From positions 51,812,609 through 51,876,608 of the forward strand of contig CM017570.1 of NCBI GenBank assembly GCA_007844125.1: a DNA stretch of 64,000 nt. The letters run 5' to 3'. Under the pieces are notes generated by a model. The model was given only the letters and a program-made list of their open reading frames with translations, ran no database searches and was not told where the DNA came from. The position numbers and the translations under genes were made by a program. This DNA comes from Sinonovacula constricta (lineage: Eukaryota; Mollusca; Bivalvia; Cardiida; Solecurtidae). This document shows positions 32,901-39,054 of the stretch, piece by piece (within the stretch, counting starts at the first letter, position 1; each line of letters opens with the position of its first letter).

Positions 32901-35098
32901 GGTTCGAGCCCCAAAACTGATCATGTGATGTTAGTTCATGAGCAAGACTATTTACTGCACATTGCTCCAGGTCCTCAGTACATGAGTGCTGGTTCTATCC
33001 AGTCAAGAGAGATTAATGTAAGTTGAAAGAATTTGTTTCCCAATCGACTATATATAGGTTGAAACTAATGTCAGCCCTAATGGAGACCATTGATACTGTT
33101 AATTTCCTGAGCAGAAAATACAAAACATCCAGACCAACCTGCTCTTAATGGAAAGTGTCTTATCAAAATCTGCTCTATTTGCTGCTGAATGACTTGCAAA
33201 TTTGTCTGGTAATTTTGTACACACAAATTTTTTTTTCTTATCAATTGCAGTCAAATAATCAATATTTTGTTGCTGAGGTTTAAAGTCAGATGCAGCAATA
33301 AGGAACTTTACTTTTTTTTAATTTATTTTTTTATCAGATAATATTTTCATGCTGTCTCAACAGAAGGGTTAATTGGTAAACAGTGACTGTAATTTTCACA
33401 CGGGATGTATCTAGTCTCAGCTGCCCTGCTATCCTTTAGCACGTGGCGGCATGACATTAATTCATTGGAGAAATGTAATCGGCAGCTGCTTATAAAAACA
33501 CATTGTTCACTCTCTCACTGTCAAACTGCTCCGATCGATATCACCTTGATAACAGGTTATCTCAGAGTCAGTCACTTGACCTGTGTAATGAGTCAAGTCT
33601 ACACAGAAACACCAAGTAAATTACAGCTTGGTGTATTTGGCAGACTGAAGTTGAAAGTTTGTTTACTGATGGATAATAAGCTGTGTTTCATGCAGAACAA
33701 AGGGAATGTATGTGAGACAGTTAATCGTTGACCGACAGAATTCAAAGTTCAATTAAGGTAAATTATCAGTGGTCGATAATGATGGCACGTCGGGTCATTG
33801 CATAACCGCTAACAAGTGGTATGTTTTCGCCCTAAAACAATGAAAACTTTTTGCCAGGTCGCTAGACCCTGCCTATAAGACTAGCCCCACACTTTGAACA
33901 TGAAATTTAAAGGAAAAATCCCCGTTTAATAAGTGAGAAAATACGGTAGCCAAAAATGTCAAAAATATTGTCTATAAATTAGGTAGGTCGTTGGGCTTAA
34001 ATATATCTAGTTCAAACATAACCTCTCTTTTATTTTTAGTGGGTTGCTTTTAATTTTATGACAAAAAAGTACAAAGGTAGTTAAAAATATGTATGCAGCA
34101 AGGCCCACTAAACAAACCATTAATCGTGTTTGCCAAACTGGAGCCAACTCTACCCTACAATTACCTTTCTGCGTTTAGATCGATGAGCCTTGCTGCTGGA
34201 TCTGTATTCATCCCAGACATCCATCAGCCTCCGAGCAAACACAGGTGCCTGACGCTCATCCAGAATGGCCTGTAGTTTATCTACAAGAGGAGAAATATCA
34301 TCAGGTAGTATGTCATGGCACTTTGTTTTATTTTTTATTTTGAAAAAAATGGCAGTGACCAATTATGATCTGTTTTTGGTGGAGGGAAACCCCATACAAA
34401 TATCTGGGTTGAACCACCAGGGCCCCACAGGTCAGCTAGAAGACATTAAGCCCTTCACCTAAACAGGAGTTACAAAGTGCTGACTCTACCACTATGCCAC
34501 AGGCGCTCCTGTCAAGTTATGAAAAAATTGAAACAATTATGATTGCAAGTGTAGCAATGTCTGTGTTAGCAGCTCCCAGAATATCTGGATTGACCCAGGT
34601 CAGCCGAGTCATTCCAAGATAAAATGCAGTTAAACTAATACACAGGCAAAGTATGAAAAGGTTTCATTTATCAACATGCAATTATAAAGATCAAAATGAG
34701 TTAAATGCGAAAATGGTAAACTGGCACATTCTTCTGGTCAATAAGCAACAATTAAATATTACCAAATACCAAGTTTTATAACAAGCAAGAAAGACTGGCT
34801 GTGCTGTTCTCTGTATTATAAGTAATAGGATTCTTTTGTAAGAATTTTAATTTAATATTTAAAAAATAACTATACACTAAAAGTAAAGTGTATACTAGAC
34901 ACGTGATGATACTATGAATACGATATGTTCATTATCCCTGTTATGTAACTAACCTGCAGTCTTCCTCTCATCATAGCCCTTATCTATACAGTTGAGGGCA
35001 GCTGTGACGAGAGAGGGTTCACTGAATCCCAGGAACTTGTAAACTACTTTATCCAGCTGGTGTTTCAGATCCTGCCATTCTCTCTCGGATAGAGACAT
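2758..35098 (-). CDS. PRPF3: PRPF3 orthologue, whole coding span (17 exons)
   Basis: Seen: 17 exons on the minus strand join at GT-AG sites with matching phases into a 642-residue protein (1,929 nt with stop). It follows animal PRPF3 from end to end: PWI domain about residues 1-75 ([16 protein letters not shown]), a basic linker, an acidic stretch, the Prp3 domain about 235-495 ([57 protein letters not shown]) and DUF1115 about 500-635 ([24 protein letters not shown]). Known for the family: Prp3 binds U4/U6 snRNA with PRPF4 and holds the U4/U6.U5 tri-snRNP together in the nucleus; human mutations cause retinitis pigmentosa 18. Odd: introns 4, 9, 11, 14 and 15 are filled with tandem copies of the adjoining splice junctions. 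An A follows the acceptor before the ATG, so at least one 5' UTR exon lies upstream of 35,100. Identity is very secure; exon ends inside arrays rest on taking the copy nearest the unique exon sequence. Confidence 0.96.
3882..3937 (-). CDS. PRPF3: PRPF3 exon 16: acidic loop and CVLVWEG motif
   Basis: Residues 573-591. [18 protein letters not shown] matches human [21 protein letters not shown]. Acceptor TATATTTCAG at 3,938 is the nearest of about 88 tandem copies of the same acceptor; donor GTATGC. It is only 56 nt long. Confidence 0.95.
3938..8950 (-). repeat. 57-bp tandem array built from the exon 16 acceptor (about 88 copies)
   Basis: The unit on the minus strand contains CTGTTGTTCTATATTTCAG followed by ATGAT, the same pyrimidine tract, AG and first exon bases seen at the real exon 16 acceptor (CTTCTATATTTCAG then ATAAT). 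The array starts exactly at exon 16 and ends near 8,950. Since 57 is 3 x 19, all frames without a stop run for kilobases on both strands. It holds variant units (with a KRK-encoding plus-strand form) that alternate to make 114-bp dimers at about 8,110-8,760, and a block at 4,100-4,330 repeated at exactly +1,140 bp (20 units). Confidence 0.95.
9446..9532 (-). CDS. PRPF3: PRPF3 exon 15: DUF1115 domain
   Basis: Residues 544-572 plus one base. [17 protein letters not shown] matches human [17 protein letters not shown], followed by a basic tail (RQRKNKKE). Acceptor ATTTCAG, donor GTAGGC. It is a single-copy island between two arrays of 4 and 5 kb. Confidence 0.97.
10086..14300 (-). repeat. 63-bp tandem array built from the exon 14 donor (about 66 copies)
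   Basis: Each unit on the minus strand reads like the end of exon 14 (TTTAAGGACTGTAATAT ... GAGGGTG) and then GTAAGTACATGATAGGG. Nearly every copy keeps the consensus donor GTAAGT. Unit length is 3 x 21, and the exon 14 frame runs open from the exon to about 13,628. Larger blocks with an AGGCCTCGAACAGC variant recur (11,880, 12,066, 12,440, 13,010, 13,575, 13,765 and 14,085), showing higher-order duplication. The most distant copies (10,086-10,560) are the most diverged. Confidence 0.95.
14242..14360 (-). CDS. PRPF3: PRPF3 exon 14: start of DUF1115 domain
   Basis: Residues 504-543 plus one base. [20 protein letters not shown] then [17 protein letters not shown] matches human [20 protein letters not shown] and VVVLHKDVNVVVVEGG. 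The 3' boundary given is the first of many equal donors (GGGTG before GTAAGT at 14,236-14,241); the following 4 kb repeats this exon end and donor in tandem, so downstream copies could also be used. Confidence 0.95.
14625..14748 (-). mobile_element. SINE-like fragment (intron 13)
   Basis: GAAAACCTTCCCAAATAGAA, GACCGGGATTCAAACACAGG and a tRNA-like end (CTGCTCTTCCACAGGTGCCC) place this with the family 3-type SINEs. It is diverged. Confidence 0.55.
15096..15209 (-). CDS. PRPF3: PRPF3 exon 13: end of Prp3 domain
   Basis: Residues 466-503 plus two bases. [16 protein letters not shown], then [16 protein letters not shown] with the final Arg codon split across the intron, matches human [16 protein letters not shown] and LKEDISQGVHISVYR. 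Acceptor ACCACAG, donor GTGAGG. Confidence 0.97.
15515..15850 (+). repeat. 53-bp array in PRPF3 intron 12 (about 6 copies)
   Basis: Unit includes TATATAACAGGAACCACTCA then ATCCTTAATATGCCTGGCTT. The last two copies are diverged. No link to an exon was seen. Confidence 0.88.
16195..16294 (-). CDS. PRPF3: PRPF3 exon 12: Prp3 domain, QDPTK motif
   Basis: Residues 433-465 plus two bases. [20 protein letters not shown] then VRAQMAKRQ is almost invariant in Prp3. As I recall, the Pro-Thr of QDPTK is the site hit in human RP18; both residues are intact here. Acceptor TTTCAG, donor GTGAGT. Confidence 0.97.
16880..18440 (-). repeat. Tandem array built from the exon 11 donor (about 33 copies, 43-bp unit)
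   Basis: Unit on the minus strand: CCACCTCTAGAACCTAAAG then GTAACATTCTGACTTGGTC, the same as the end and donor of exon 11 (CCGCCTCTAGAACCTAAAG|GTAACA). Some units carry an extra internal 12-14 bp duplication (the GTGGAACTAGAG form on the plus strand), giving 55-57 bp. Copies far from the exon are more varied. Confidence 0.93.
18441..18584 (-). CDS. PRPF3: PRPF3 exon 11: Prp3 domain, basic helix
   Basis: Residues 385-432 plus one base. [14 protein letters not shown] then [17 protein letters not shown] is very close to human [22 protein letters not shown]. The end (CTAGAACCTAAAG) and weak donor GTAACA are the source of the 33-copy array in intron 11. Confidence 0.97.
19056..19141 (-). CDS. PRPF3: PRPF3 exon 10: Prp3 domain, LVEHP motif
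   Basis: Residues 356-384 plus one base. [20 protein letters not shown] then PTQMKPP matches human ITNLVEHPAQLNPP. Acceptor GCTTGAAG, donor GTTGGT. Phases fit exons 9 and 11. Confidence 0.95.
19455..21500 (-). repeat. 39-bp tandem array in PRPF3 intron 9 (about 52 copies)
   Basis: Plus-strand unit is CAGCTGCTCAACTCAAGTGAGG followed by a GCTGAAGGTGTAGACA block, 39 bp, very uniform. On the minus strand it gives CTACACCTTCAG, acceptor-like, with CTCAC upstream that could serve as a branch site. I found no exon from which it arose. The 13-codon period leaves a 638-codon open frame that I take as accidental. Confidence 0.93.
21536..21840 (-). repeat. Short array built from the exon 9 donor (8 copies plus the exon)
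   Basis: Eight units of 35-38 bp repeat AGATCTGCTGAATT/C and the donor. The four units nearest the exon, and the most distant one, mostly keep GTAAGT; units between about 21,575 and 21,700 have ATAAAT instead and have lost the GT. This shows decay of duplicated donors. Confidence 0.9.
21834..21895 (-). CDS. PRPF3: PRPF3 exon 9: Prp3 domain, IEWWDS motif
   Basis: Residues 336-355 plus two bases. [20 protein letters not shown] carries the IEWWDS motif typical of Prp3. Acceptor TTTTTAG, donor GTAAGT. Its final 25-30 bases and donor recur eight more times downstream in intron 9. Confidence 0.96.
22100..22890 (-). repeat. 42-bp tandem array in PRPF3 intron 8 (about 18 copies)
   Basis: Plus-strand unit is TAGAATTTATACATGG, TTTGATCTCAAACATATACC, TACACA; 42 bp and almost invariant, with one 26-bp deletion near 22,480. 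On the minus strand each copy holds TGTAG|GTATATG, a possible weak donor. Its origin is not clear. Confidence 0.92.
22937..23012 (-). pseudogene. Decayed partial duplicate of PRPF3 exon 8 3' end
   Basis: Read beside the end of exon 8 (23,050-23,120), this stretch keeps the same order of blocks: the gagttcc, ggagctgtagatgccagttt and gccagt segments correspond to aattccc, ggagctattgttgccagttt and gccagt. I judge roughly 70% identity by eye. The matching donor has decayed from GTGAGT to GTGACT. It is best read as an old tandem duplication across the exon 8 donor, the first step seen in other introns of this gene. Confidence 0.65.
23060..23249 (-). CDS. PRPF3: PRPF3 exon 8: Prp3 domain
   Basis: Residues 272-335, the longest Prp3-domain exon. 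[20 protein letters not shown] then [15 protein letters not shown] and IAPKREL match human [20 protein letters not shown] and IAPKKEL. Acceptor TTCCAG, donor GTGAGT. A decayed copy of its 3' part lies about 50 bp further on in intron 8. Confidence 0.97.
23717..23814 (-). CDS. PRPF3: PRPF3 exon 7: Prp3 domain
   Basis: Residues 240-271 plus two bases. [16 protein letters not shown] followed by SKFFDPRV matches human ANIRAVKREQFKQQL and NTFFDPRV. Acceptor CTCCTAG, donor GTAGGA. Confidence 0.96.
23870..24170 (+). repeat. Degenerate repeat in PRPF3 intron 6, unit near 28 bp
   Basis: About eight imperfect copies of a block like AGAAAATATGACAAAGGTGG then CAAAAAC. The hAT-like element at 24,175 is inserted in it, and repeat sequence (GTATGACAAAGTTTGAC) resumes on the other side at 24,785. 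Confidence 0.75.
24175..24784 (-). mobile_element. hAT-like miniature transposon, copy 1 (intron 6)
   Basis: 610 bp. It begins CAGGGCTTTTTCAG and ends CTGAAAAAGCCTTG, an inverted repeat, with a perfect 5-bp target duplication GTATG (24,170-24,174 and 24,785-24,789). Inside, on the minus strand, is a decayed fragment of a hAT transposase dimerisation region ([17 protein letters not shown]). Confidence 0.88.
25035..25745 (-). repeat. 47-bp array derived from a SINE fragment, with donor-like sites
   Basis: About 15 units. On the minus strand the unit reads ATCTGGGTAGAATCACC ... CTGCAGGTAAGCTGGAAGAC. The dispersed SINE in this window has the same order of words (ATCTGGGTAGAACCACC ... ACAGGTCA ... 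AGAAGACC at 36,340). So the array grew from a SINE copy in intron 6, and not from an exon, but its CTGCAG|GTAAGC is a consensus-like donor in the gene's orientation. Confidence 0.85.
26467..26560 (-). CDS. PRPF3: PRPF3 exon 6: start of Prp3 domain
   Basis: Residues 208-239. [15 protein letters not shown] is almost identical to the human sequence, followed by the LTHHAPTLK motif (human LTHRMPTLK). Acceptor TTGACAG; donor GTACGA right after the Lys codon. Confidence 0.96.
26615..26850 (-). mobile_element. tRNA-derived SINE, family 3 (intron 5), near full length
   Basis: The minus strand starts GGCACCCATGGCCGAGCGGT (Ser/Leu-type A box), B box GGTTTGAGTCC, body ACATGCGGTGCGCCAGTGG, and a tail ending in GTCGGTGCGATGTAACAAAA with a T-rich plus-strand end. 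Confidence 0.83.
27256..27276 (-). CDS. PRPF3: Candidate 21-nt cassette microexon in PRPF3 intron 5
   Basis: Twenty-one bases lie between a good acceptor (ATGTTTCAG) and a consensus donor (GTAAGT). Inserted between exons 5 and 6 it adds seven residues (about KTSQSSQ) and keeps the frame. Skipping also keeps the frame, and the joined exon 5-6 product matches other PRPF3 proteins without it. This is inferred from splice signals only; it could be chance. Confidence 0.4.
27929..28062 (-). CDS. PRPF3: PRPF3 exon 5: coiled-coil-like segment
   Basis: Residues 164-207 plus two bases of the next codon. [20 protein letters not shown] matches the human MNDAIEKARKAAELQARIQ region. Acceptor CATCAG and donor GTGAGT are both clear. 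It can join exon 6 directly, or through the 21-nt candidate microexon, without frame change. Confidence 0.95.
28340..29540 (-). repeat. 47-bp tandem array built from the exon 4 donor (about 26 copies)
   Basis: Minus-strand unit CACAGAGTATCCAG then GTGTGTTACCTTACAC matches the exon 4 end CAGAGTCCCCAG and GTGAGTTACC. In the array the donor is mostly GTGTGT. The part nearest the exon (29,217-29,535) is a 92-bp dimeric form repeated four times. Confidence 0.92.
29545..29670 (-). CDS. PRPF3: PRPF3 exon 4: helical and proline-rich segment
   Basis: Residues 122-163, phase 0-0. [20 protein letters not shown] matches the human [20 protein letters not shown] stretch and is followed by a Pro/Ala-rich tail. 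Its last bases and donor (CAGAGTCCCCAG then GTGAGT) are the source of the tandem array that fills the start of intron 4. Confidence 0.94.
30493..31357. mobile_element. Tigger/pogo-like Tc1-mariner miniature element (intron 3)
   Basis: 865 bp between TA dinucleotides. Ends CAGAAAAACCTCTC and, inverted, CAGTAAAACCTCTC, typical of pogo/Tigger termini. Both ends carry tandem CTCTAAGCAGC-type motifs. No transposase frame is seen. Confidence 0.75.
31870..32080 (-). mobile_element. SINE family 3-related copy (intron 3)
   Basis: Shares the order CATCCAGCTAA, ATATCTGGATAGAATCACTG, GGAAGACA, GGACTCGAACCCATGCA and GGCTAAGCAGTCAGAG with the other copies. The head is diverged. Confidence 0.7.
32578..32679 (-). 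CDS. PRPF3: PRPF3 exon 3: acidic linker
   Basis: Residues 88-121, a phase 0-0 exon of 34 codons. It begins [19 protein letters not shown] and ends GQLTADK before donor GTATGC. It is low-complexity and matches the acidic RFEEVEEEPE-type linker of vertebrate PRPF3 only loosely. Exon ends and phase fit both neighbours. Confidence 0.85.
32843..33075 (+). mobile_element. tRNA-derived SINE, family 2 (intron 2)
   Basis: tRNA-like head GGCATCCGTGGTCTAGTAGT with B box GGTTCGAGCCC, then a body with GAGCAAGACTATTTACTGCA and a tail CCCAATCGACTATATATAGG. The tail recurs at 795-912 on the other strand. Confidence 0.82.
34165..34280 (-). CDS. PRPF3: PRPF3 exon 2: end of PWI domain and basic linker
   Basis: Residues 49-87. 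The acceptor TTGTAG precedes AT, which completes an Asp codon, then [20 protein letters not shown]. It ends in a Lys/Arg-rich tail ([10 protein letters not shown]) before donor GTAATT. Position and character match the PWI end and basic linker of vertebrate PRPF3. Confidence 0.93.
34355..34510 (-). mobile_element. SINE family 3-related copy (intron 1)
   Basis: Contains CAGTGACCAATTATGA, ATCTGGGTTGAACCACCAGG, GGTCAGCTAGAAGACA and a tRNA-like end whose complement reads GGCATAGTGGTAGAGTCAGC. Confidence 0.75.
34954..35098 (-). CDS. PRPF3: PRPF3 exon 1 (coding): PWI domain
   Basis: Encodes residues 1-48, starting [12 protein letters not shown] and containing [16 protein letters not shown], the PWI core that is nearly the same in vertebrate PRPF3. 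The ATG lies one base after an acceptor (TTTTCAG at 35,100-35,106), so the 5' UTR starts in another exon upstream. It ends in GCA G before donor GTTAGT, leaving phase 1. Confidence 0.95.
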
Positions 35099-35177
35099 TC
35101 TGAAAATAACAAGACCATATACATGAATGTCATCCTGGGGATTTAAATTGACATGTGTTTGACACATTTTTACAAAG

Positions 35178-36103
35178 CAGGGCTTTTTCAGGTTTTTTTG
35201 GGAAAAAGGCCCCAGCCTAAATTGGGAATTTTTGACGCGGTAAATAGTCAAATTTGGGAAAAAAAAGTATTGACAAATCAAACCAATTGGGAAATTTCAA
35301 CATTTATTTTTCTGCATTAAAACTAAATCTGCCTTGCTTGTGTGTCCCTGAAAGTGTTACAGAGCTCTTCCAGAGTTTGTTCAGAAAGCACTGCAGGACC
35401 TTCAATACAGATTCTCATTAATTTGGAGAGTTTTTCCAGGCCAAGGGAGCTTGTCAAAGAAGTGCATAGTAGGTTCATGGTGCTGAACCCTCTCTCCACA
35501 GCTTCTGTGCTGTATGGTATTATGGTCATCATCTACAGAAGCTGGTAGATTCTAGATCGCGTAGTACTTACTATTGTACGACATTTTTCGTCACTATATT
35601 TCGCGGGTCAGTATAAAAGCCGGTACTGCATGTACCATTTTTGCTTTATAACTCCTTTCAGTTTGATACGCAGTCAAACAGTTATGGCCAAAATACTTTT
35701 GTGTATGAAATAAAAAATAATGCCTGTTAATTTTCAAACCATATATTGATTACAATGTTATCTGGAATGGCTCCGTGACGCATCTTCAAATTGTGTTACG
35801 GTATACGGCTGGGTAAGAGTCTGTTTTCACCGGTTACATTCATACATAAATTCACGAAAAGTACATGTAGTTTTCACAGATCACCGATCAAAAGTAAACA
35901 AACGATTTGCTTAATTGGAAAAGTCTCTTGATTTCATGGTTTCTTGGTTATTTATTTTTTAAAGGTAAAAGGCATTTCGGTTCAAATGGGAATTAATTTT
36001 TCAGATTGGGAATTTTTTTCTTGAAATTGGGAAAAATGGTCACTATTTGGCATTGGGAACGGGGCCGAATATCGGCCCTGTGAGACAAGCTGAAAAAGCC
36101 CTG
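35178..36103 (-). mobile_element. hAT-like miniature transposon, copy 2
   Basis: 926 bp with perfect 14-bp terminal inverted repeats (CAGGGCTTTTTCAG and its complement) and a perfect 5-bp target duplication CAAAG on each side. It contains a longer transposase remnant at 35,323-35,532. It shares both ends with copy 1, which has lost about 300 bp of the middle. Confidence 0.92.
35323..35532 (-). pseudogene. hAT transposase C-terminal remnant
   Basis: An open stretch of 69 codons containing STEAVERGFSTMNLLCTSLTS then [12 protein letters not shown], which resembles the hAT dimerisation region of ZNF862/KIAA1586-type proteins. No other transposase parts are present, so it is a fragment inside a non-autonomous element. 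Confidence 0.75.
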
Positions 36104-36284
36104 CAAAGATATGAGAAAGGGCTGTAATTGACAATGATCTCCTAAGTCACTTAACACATTCCTGAAATGAGGTTGTTCAAATTAATTCAGACTATAAATT
36201 TTGATATATTGTTGGATTTAAAGCCATTCCGATCTGGCCCAATCTAAACTATGCCTAAAGTCTTTACAGCAATTTCAAGTTGTG

Positions 36285-36475
36285 GATTCAAAGCGAACTG
36301 CAGTGACCAATTATGAGTTTTTGATTGAGTAAGACCCCAGATCTGGGTAGAACCACCTGGGCACTACAGGTCACATAGAAGACCTTCCCACCTCAAGTCC
36401 TTTGCCCCAGATGTGACCTGAAACCAAGTGATAGGAGGCTAAGCCATCAGAGGCGACTCTACCACTGTGAGGACA
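36285..36475 (-). mobile_element. SINE family 3-related copy upstream of PRPF3
   Basis: Contains CAGTGACCAATTATGA, AGATCTGGGTAGAACCACCT, CAGGTCACATAGAAGACC, and a complement-strand A box GTGGTAGAGTCGCC. It is the best match to the 47-bp unit of the 25-kb array. Confidence 0.78.
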
Positions 36476-37099
36476 ATGACCTCTGACAATGAGTTTCAAG
36501 TGCATACTTCTGTTGCTTTATAGAAATGTTATTAAAATTGTTTTTCTGAATAACAATAACAACCTGATTACAAATTTGGTTTTTAGCAAGGTCCACAGTG
36601 AAAGTGGATTAACAATCCTTAATTCACAACCAGAAAAATGAGTTGAGGTTGCTATATGGACTAAAGTGAATTGTGCTGGCCCAGTCATTCTACCAAGACA
36701 TATGTACTAATCTTGCTTCATTATGATTCCAAAACAACAACAGCTGTATTTGATATCAAAATTGATTGTAAACTAGCAAGATGTAGCATGTAAATAAATT
36801 ATTGACTGCATGTGGTATTACATTAAGATGTGCTGTCAAAATAAAAGAAGAACTAGATTTCAAGTGGACACCAAGTTTAACAAGTGTTTATAAATTACAA
36901 GTTAAACCACAAATTGTTTTAAGTTCAAGTGTCGCGAAAATATAAGACAAATAAACATGTGGGCAACTGACCTTGAAATTAAACAAGGAAAGACAACGGA
37001 AACAACACACTTATTTTAAGGATTTTTTTCTTTTAACAAATGGTATGTTATTTCGTAGACATATAGTTCTTCTATTTGGCAAATTAACTTATTATTGTC

Positions 37100-37185
37100 G
37101 GCACTGAGACGATCGCATTTACTAATTGATACGCCTAGGGTGATTGGCTAATTTTGATGAATTCGACCAATCAGAAATGCTCTTT
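37100..37185 (-). promoter_or_regulatory. Possible PRPF3 promoter region
   Basis: Two CCAAT-type words lie close together: GCCAATCAC on the minus strand near 37,138-37,150 and ACCAATCAG on the plus strand near 37,168. There is no TATA box. It lies about 1 kb past the upstream transposon and SINE, in low-repeat sequence, where a 5' UTR exon must exist. Inference only. Confidence 0.25.
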
Positions 37186-37398
37186 TATGTTGAAGATCGG
37201 TGGCTTGTAAAAACAACATGAACGTAAATTATATAAAATGTACAGAAGGTTGTACAGAATATTTTGTGTAGAACCTCCTATCATTTTTAGGCAGCATTTA
37301 TTTATTTATGATGATAAGAATGATGTGTCAGCTTAAAATCCCTGATCAATCTTCTTCCGAAAGAGGTGTAATGTGAATTGTTGTTATTACATTGTTGT

Positions 37399-37420
37399 CA
37401 GGGGCGGATCTAGGATGTTG
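37399..37420 (+). mobile_element. Possible hAT-type transposon end
   Basis: CAGGGGCGGATCTAGGATGT is a common terminus of hAT miniature elements. I found no matching inverted end within about 1 kb, so only a remnant can be supported. Confidence 0.35.
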
Positions 37421-37896
37421 CCGACCTCAGCGGGGTGTGATATTTCTGTCAAATTTTAGTAAGTACGTCAGTATGAATCTATTTAAGGGAAATGCTATTT
37501 AATATAAAGCAGTTCAAACACATATCTGTCAGTACATATTCGTAAGAGACGTGAACTAATTGATAAAAACATGACGGAAGAGAAGACCGATTTTGTTTTT
37601 GTGTACTAACTTGCTGCTATAGGGATATTATTTTACTATTTTGTTTTTGTTCTAAAAGTCACTTGTAAAATGAATGCTATGTGATTGGGGGGTTACAATG
37701 AGCCTATCAACTTGTTTACGAAAAACAAACAACGAATTTTTTTTTTCTTTTCATTAATTATTCATTTTACGCACGTCATCGTGTTTATTTTAATGCACTG
37801 TTGCGTATGTAGGCTATATTCTATCCGCTTCTCACGGTTTATAAAATTGTTCTTAATCAAATTAATGGATAGCAAACTTGGTTCTGAGGTAATTAT

Positions 37897-38147
37897 TGTA
37901 ACGCAGGCCGGCGCTCTCCAACGGTCACCCATCCGTACACCGGCCACTGGTAACCGTTGCCTAACCGCGTAAGTTTGAAAGTCACTTAAACCACATCGCT
38001 AAAGAGTTAACCCCGCAGCGAGGCTGGTTTGGAGGGCTTATATTTCTACCTCTGTGGTCGTTACATTACTACCCCCTCCGAGAAGTCTCGTCCCTTGACT
38101 TTTTATGGGAAGTTGTGCCGGCACGCATCTCCAATCTGGCAGTTATC
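37897..38147 (-). mobile_element. LTR plus partial internal region of the same TRIM family
   Basis: A 169-bp LTR (37,897-38,065) related to those at 59.6 kb, then the polypurine side and most of the short internal part. Similarity stops near ggcagttatc, so the second LTR is lost. It is clearly more diverged than the 59.6-kb copy. Confidence 0.82.
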
Positions 38148-38351
38148 TTCATCATCATGATTAATATCTTCATCATTGTAAAATGACATTTGTATTTTGT
38201 TGTTGTTGATGTTGTTGTTGATGTTATTGTTTTCTTTTCATAATATTCATAATAAGGGCTTTGACACTGTATTTAAGTCAATTTTAAGCTGTCCTCTTAT
38301 CTATTTTTGTGTGTCTTCAGCCTAAATTAAGTTATTCTCGCAACGAACGAA

Positions 38352-38615
38352 CCGGCCGCAATAGCTCAAGTGGTAGAGCGTCGGCTTGCGGATCGAGAGG
38401 TCGCGGGTTCAAACTCCGGCCGGGTCAAACCAAAGACTTTAACGTTGGTAGTAGTGGCTTCCCTCCTAACGTTCGGAGCTAAGGGGACAACACTGCGCCT
38501 GACCCGTCGGTGTCAGTATAACGGACCAGCCGGGTTCAGTTCCTGGGCACCTTATAAGTGCCCAGTGCTATAATGATAGAAATGTCGCTGCACAGTATCG
38601 GCAAAAATGCCAGCA
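38352..38615 (+). mobile_element. tRNA-derived SINE, family 1
   Basis: Begins CCGCAATAGCTCAAGTGGTA with B box GGGTTCAAACT, then the shared tail (CAAAGACTTTAACGTTGGTA, ... GGCAAAAATGCC). Best preserved copy of the family in this window. Confidence 0.87.
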
Positions 38616-39054
38616 AATCCCATCCCATCCCTCATAACGAACTCGACAGTAATGTTTCCTTATGTTTACATTATCCATTGAAAGTGACAATCTTTAGCCT
38701 AATGTTAATGGTCTCATTTTAGTTTCAAAGACCTTTGAGCGTAAATTTTGAGTAAGAAGTTCGTAAAATTGAACGTAATGAATCATGAGTATGCATAACA
38801 ATTTATAACTGGCCTTGTACCCTTAACCTAAATTTTTATATGAACTATTTCGCATTCAGTCTTAATATACCGAAATCAAATTAAATATAAAGTTCGACAA
38901 GAAATAACAACAACAACAAAAACGCAACTATAAATACAGGACCATAGGCACTTTTACACTGTACGGATTTTGCTTTGTCAAAACTCCACAAACAGCCTCA
39001 CTTGGCGAACTCTTTTTGAGCTAAAACTAAAGTTGGCAAAGTGGGAACGCCCTA

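Noticed and set aside
38352..38425. True tRNA gene
   Set aside because: A and B boxes are present, but the stems are imperfect, a SINE tail follows, and the same head and tail occur at 505-776 and in part at 62,884.
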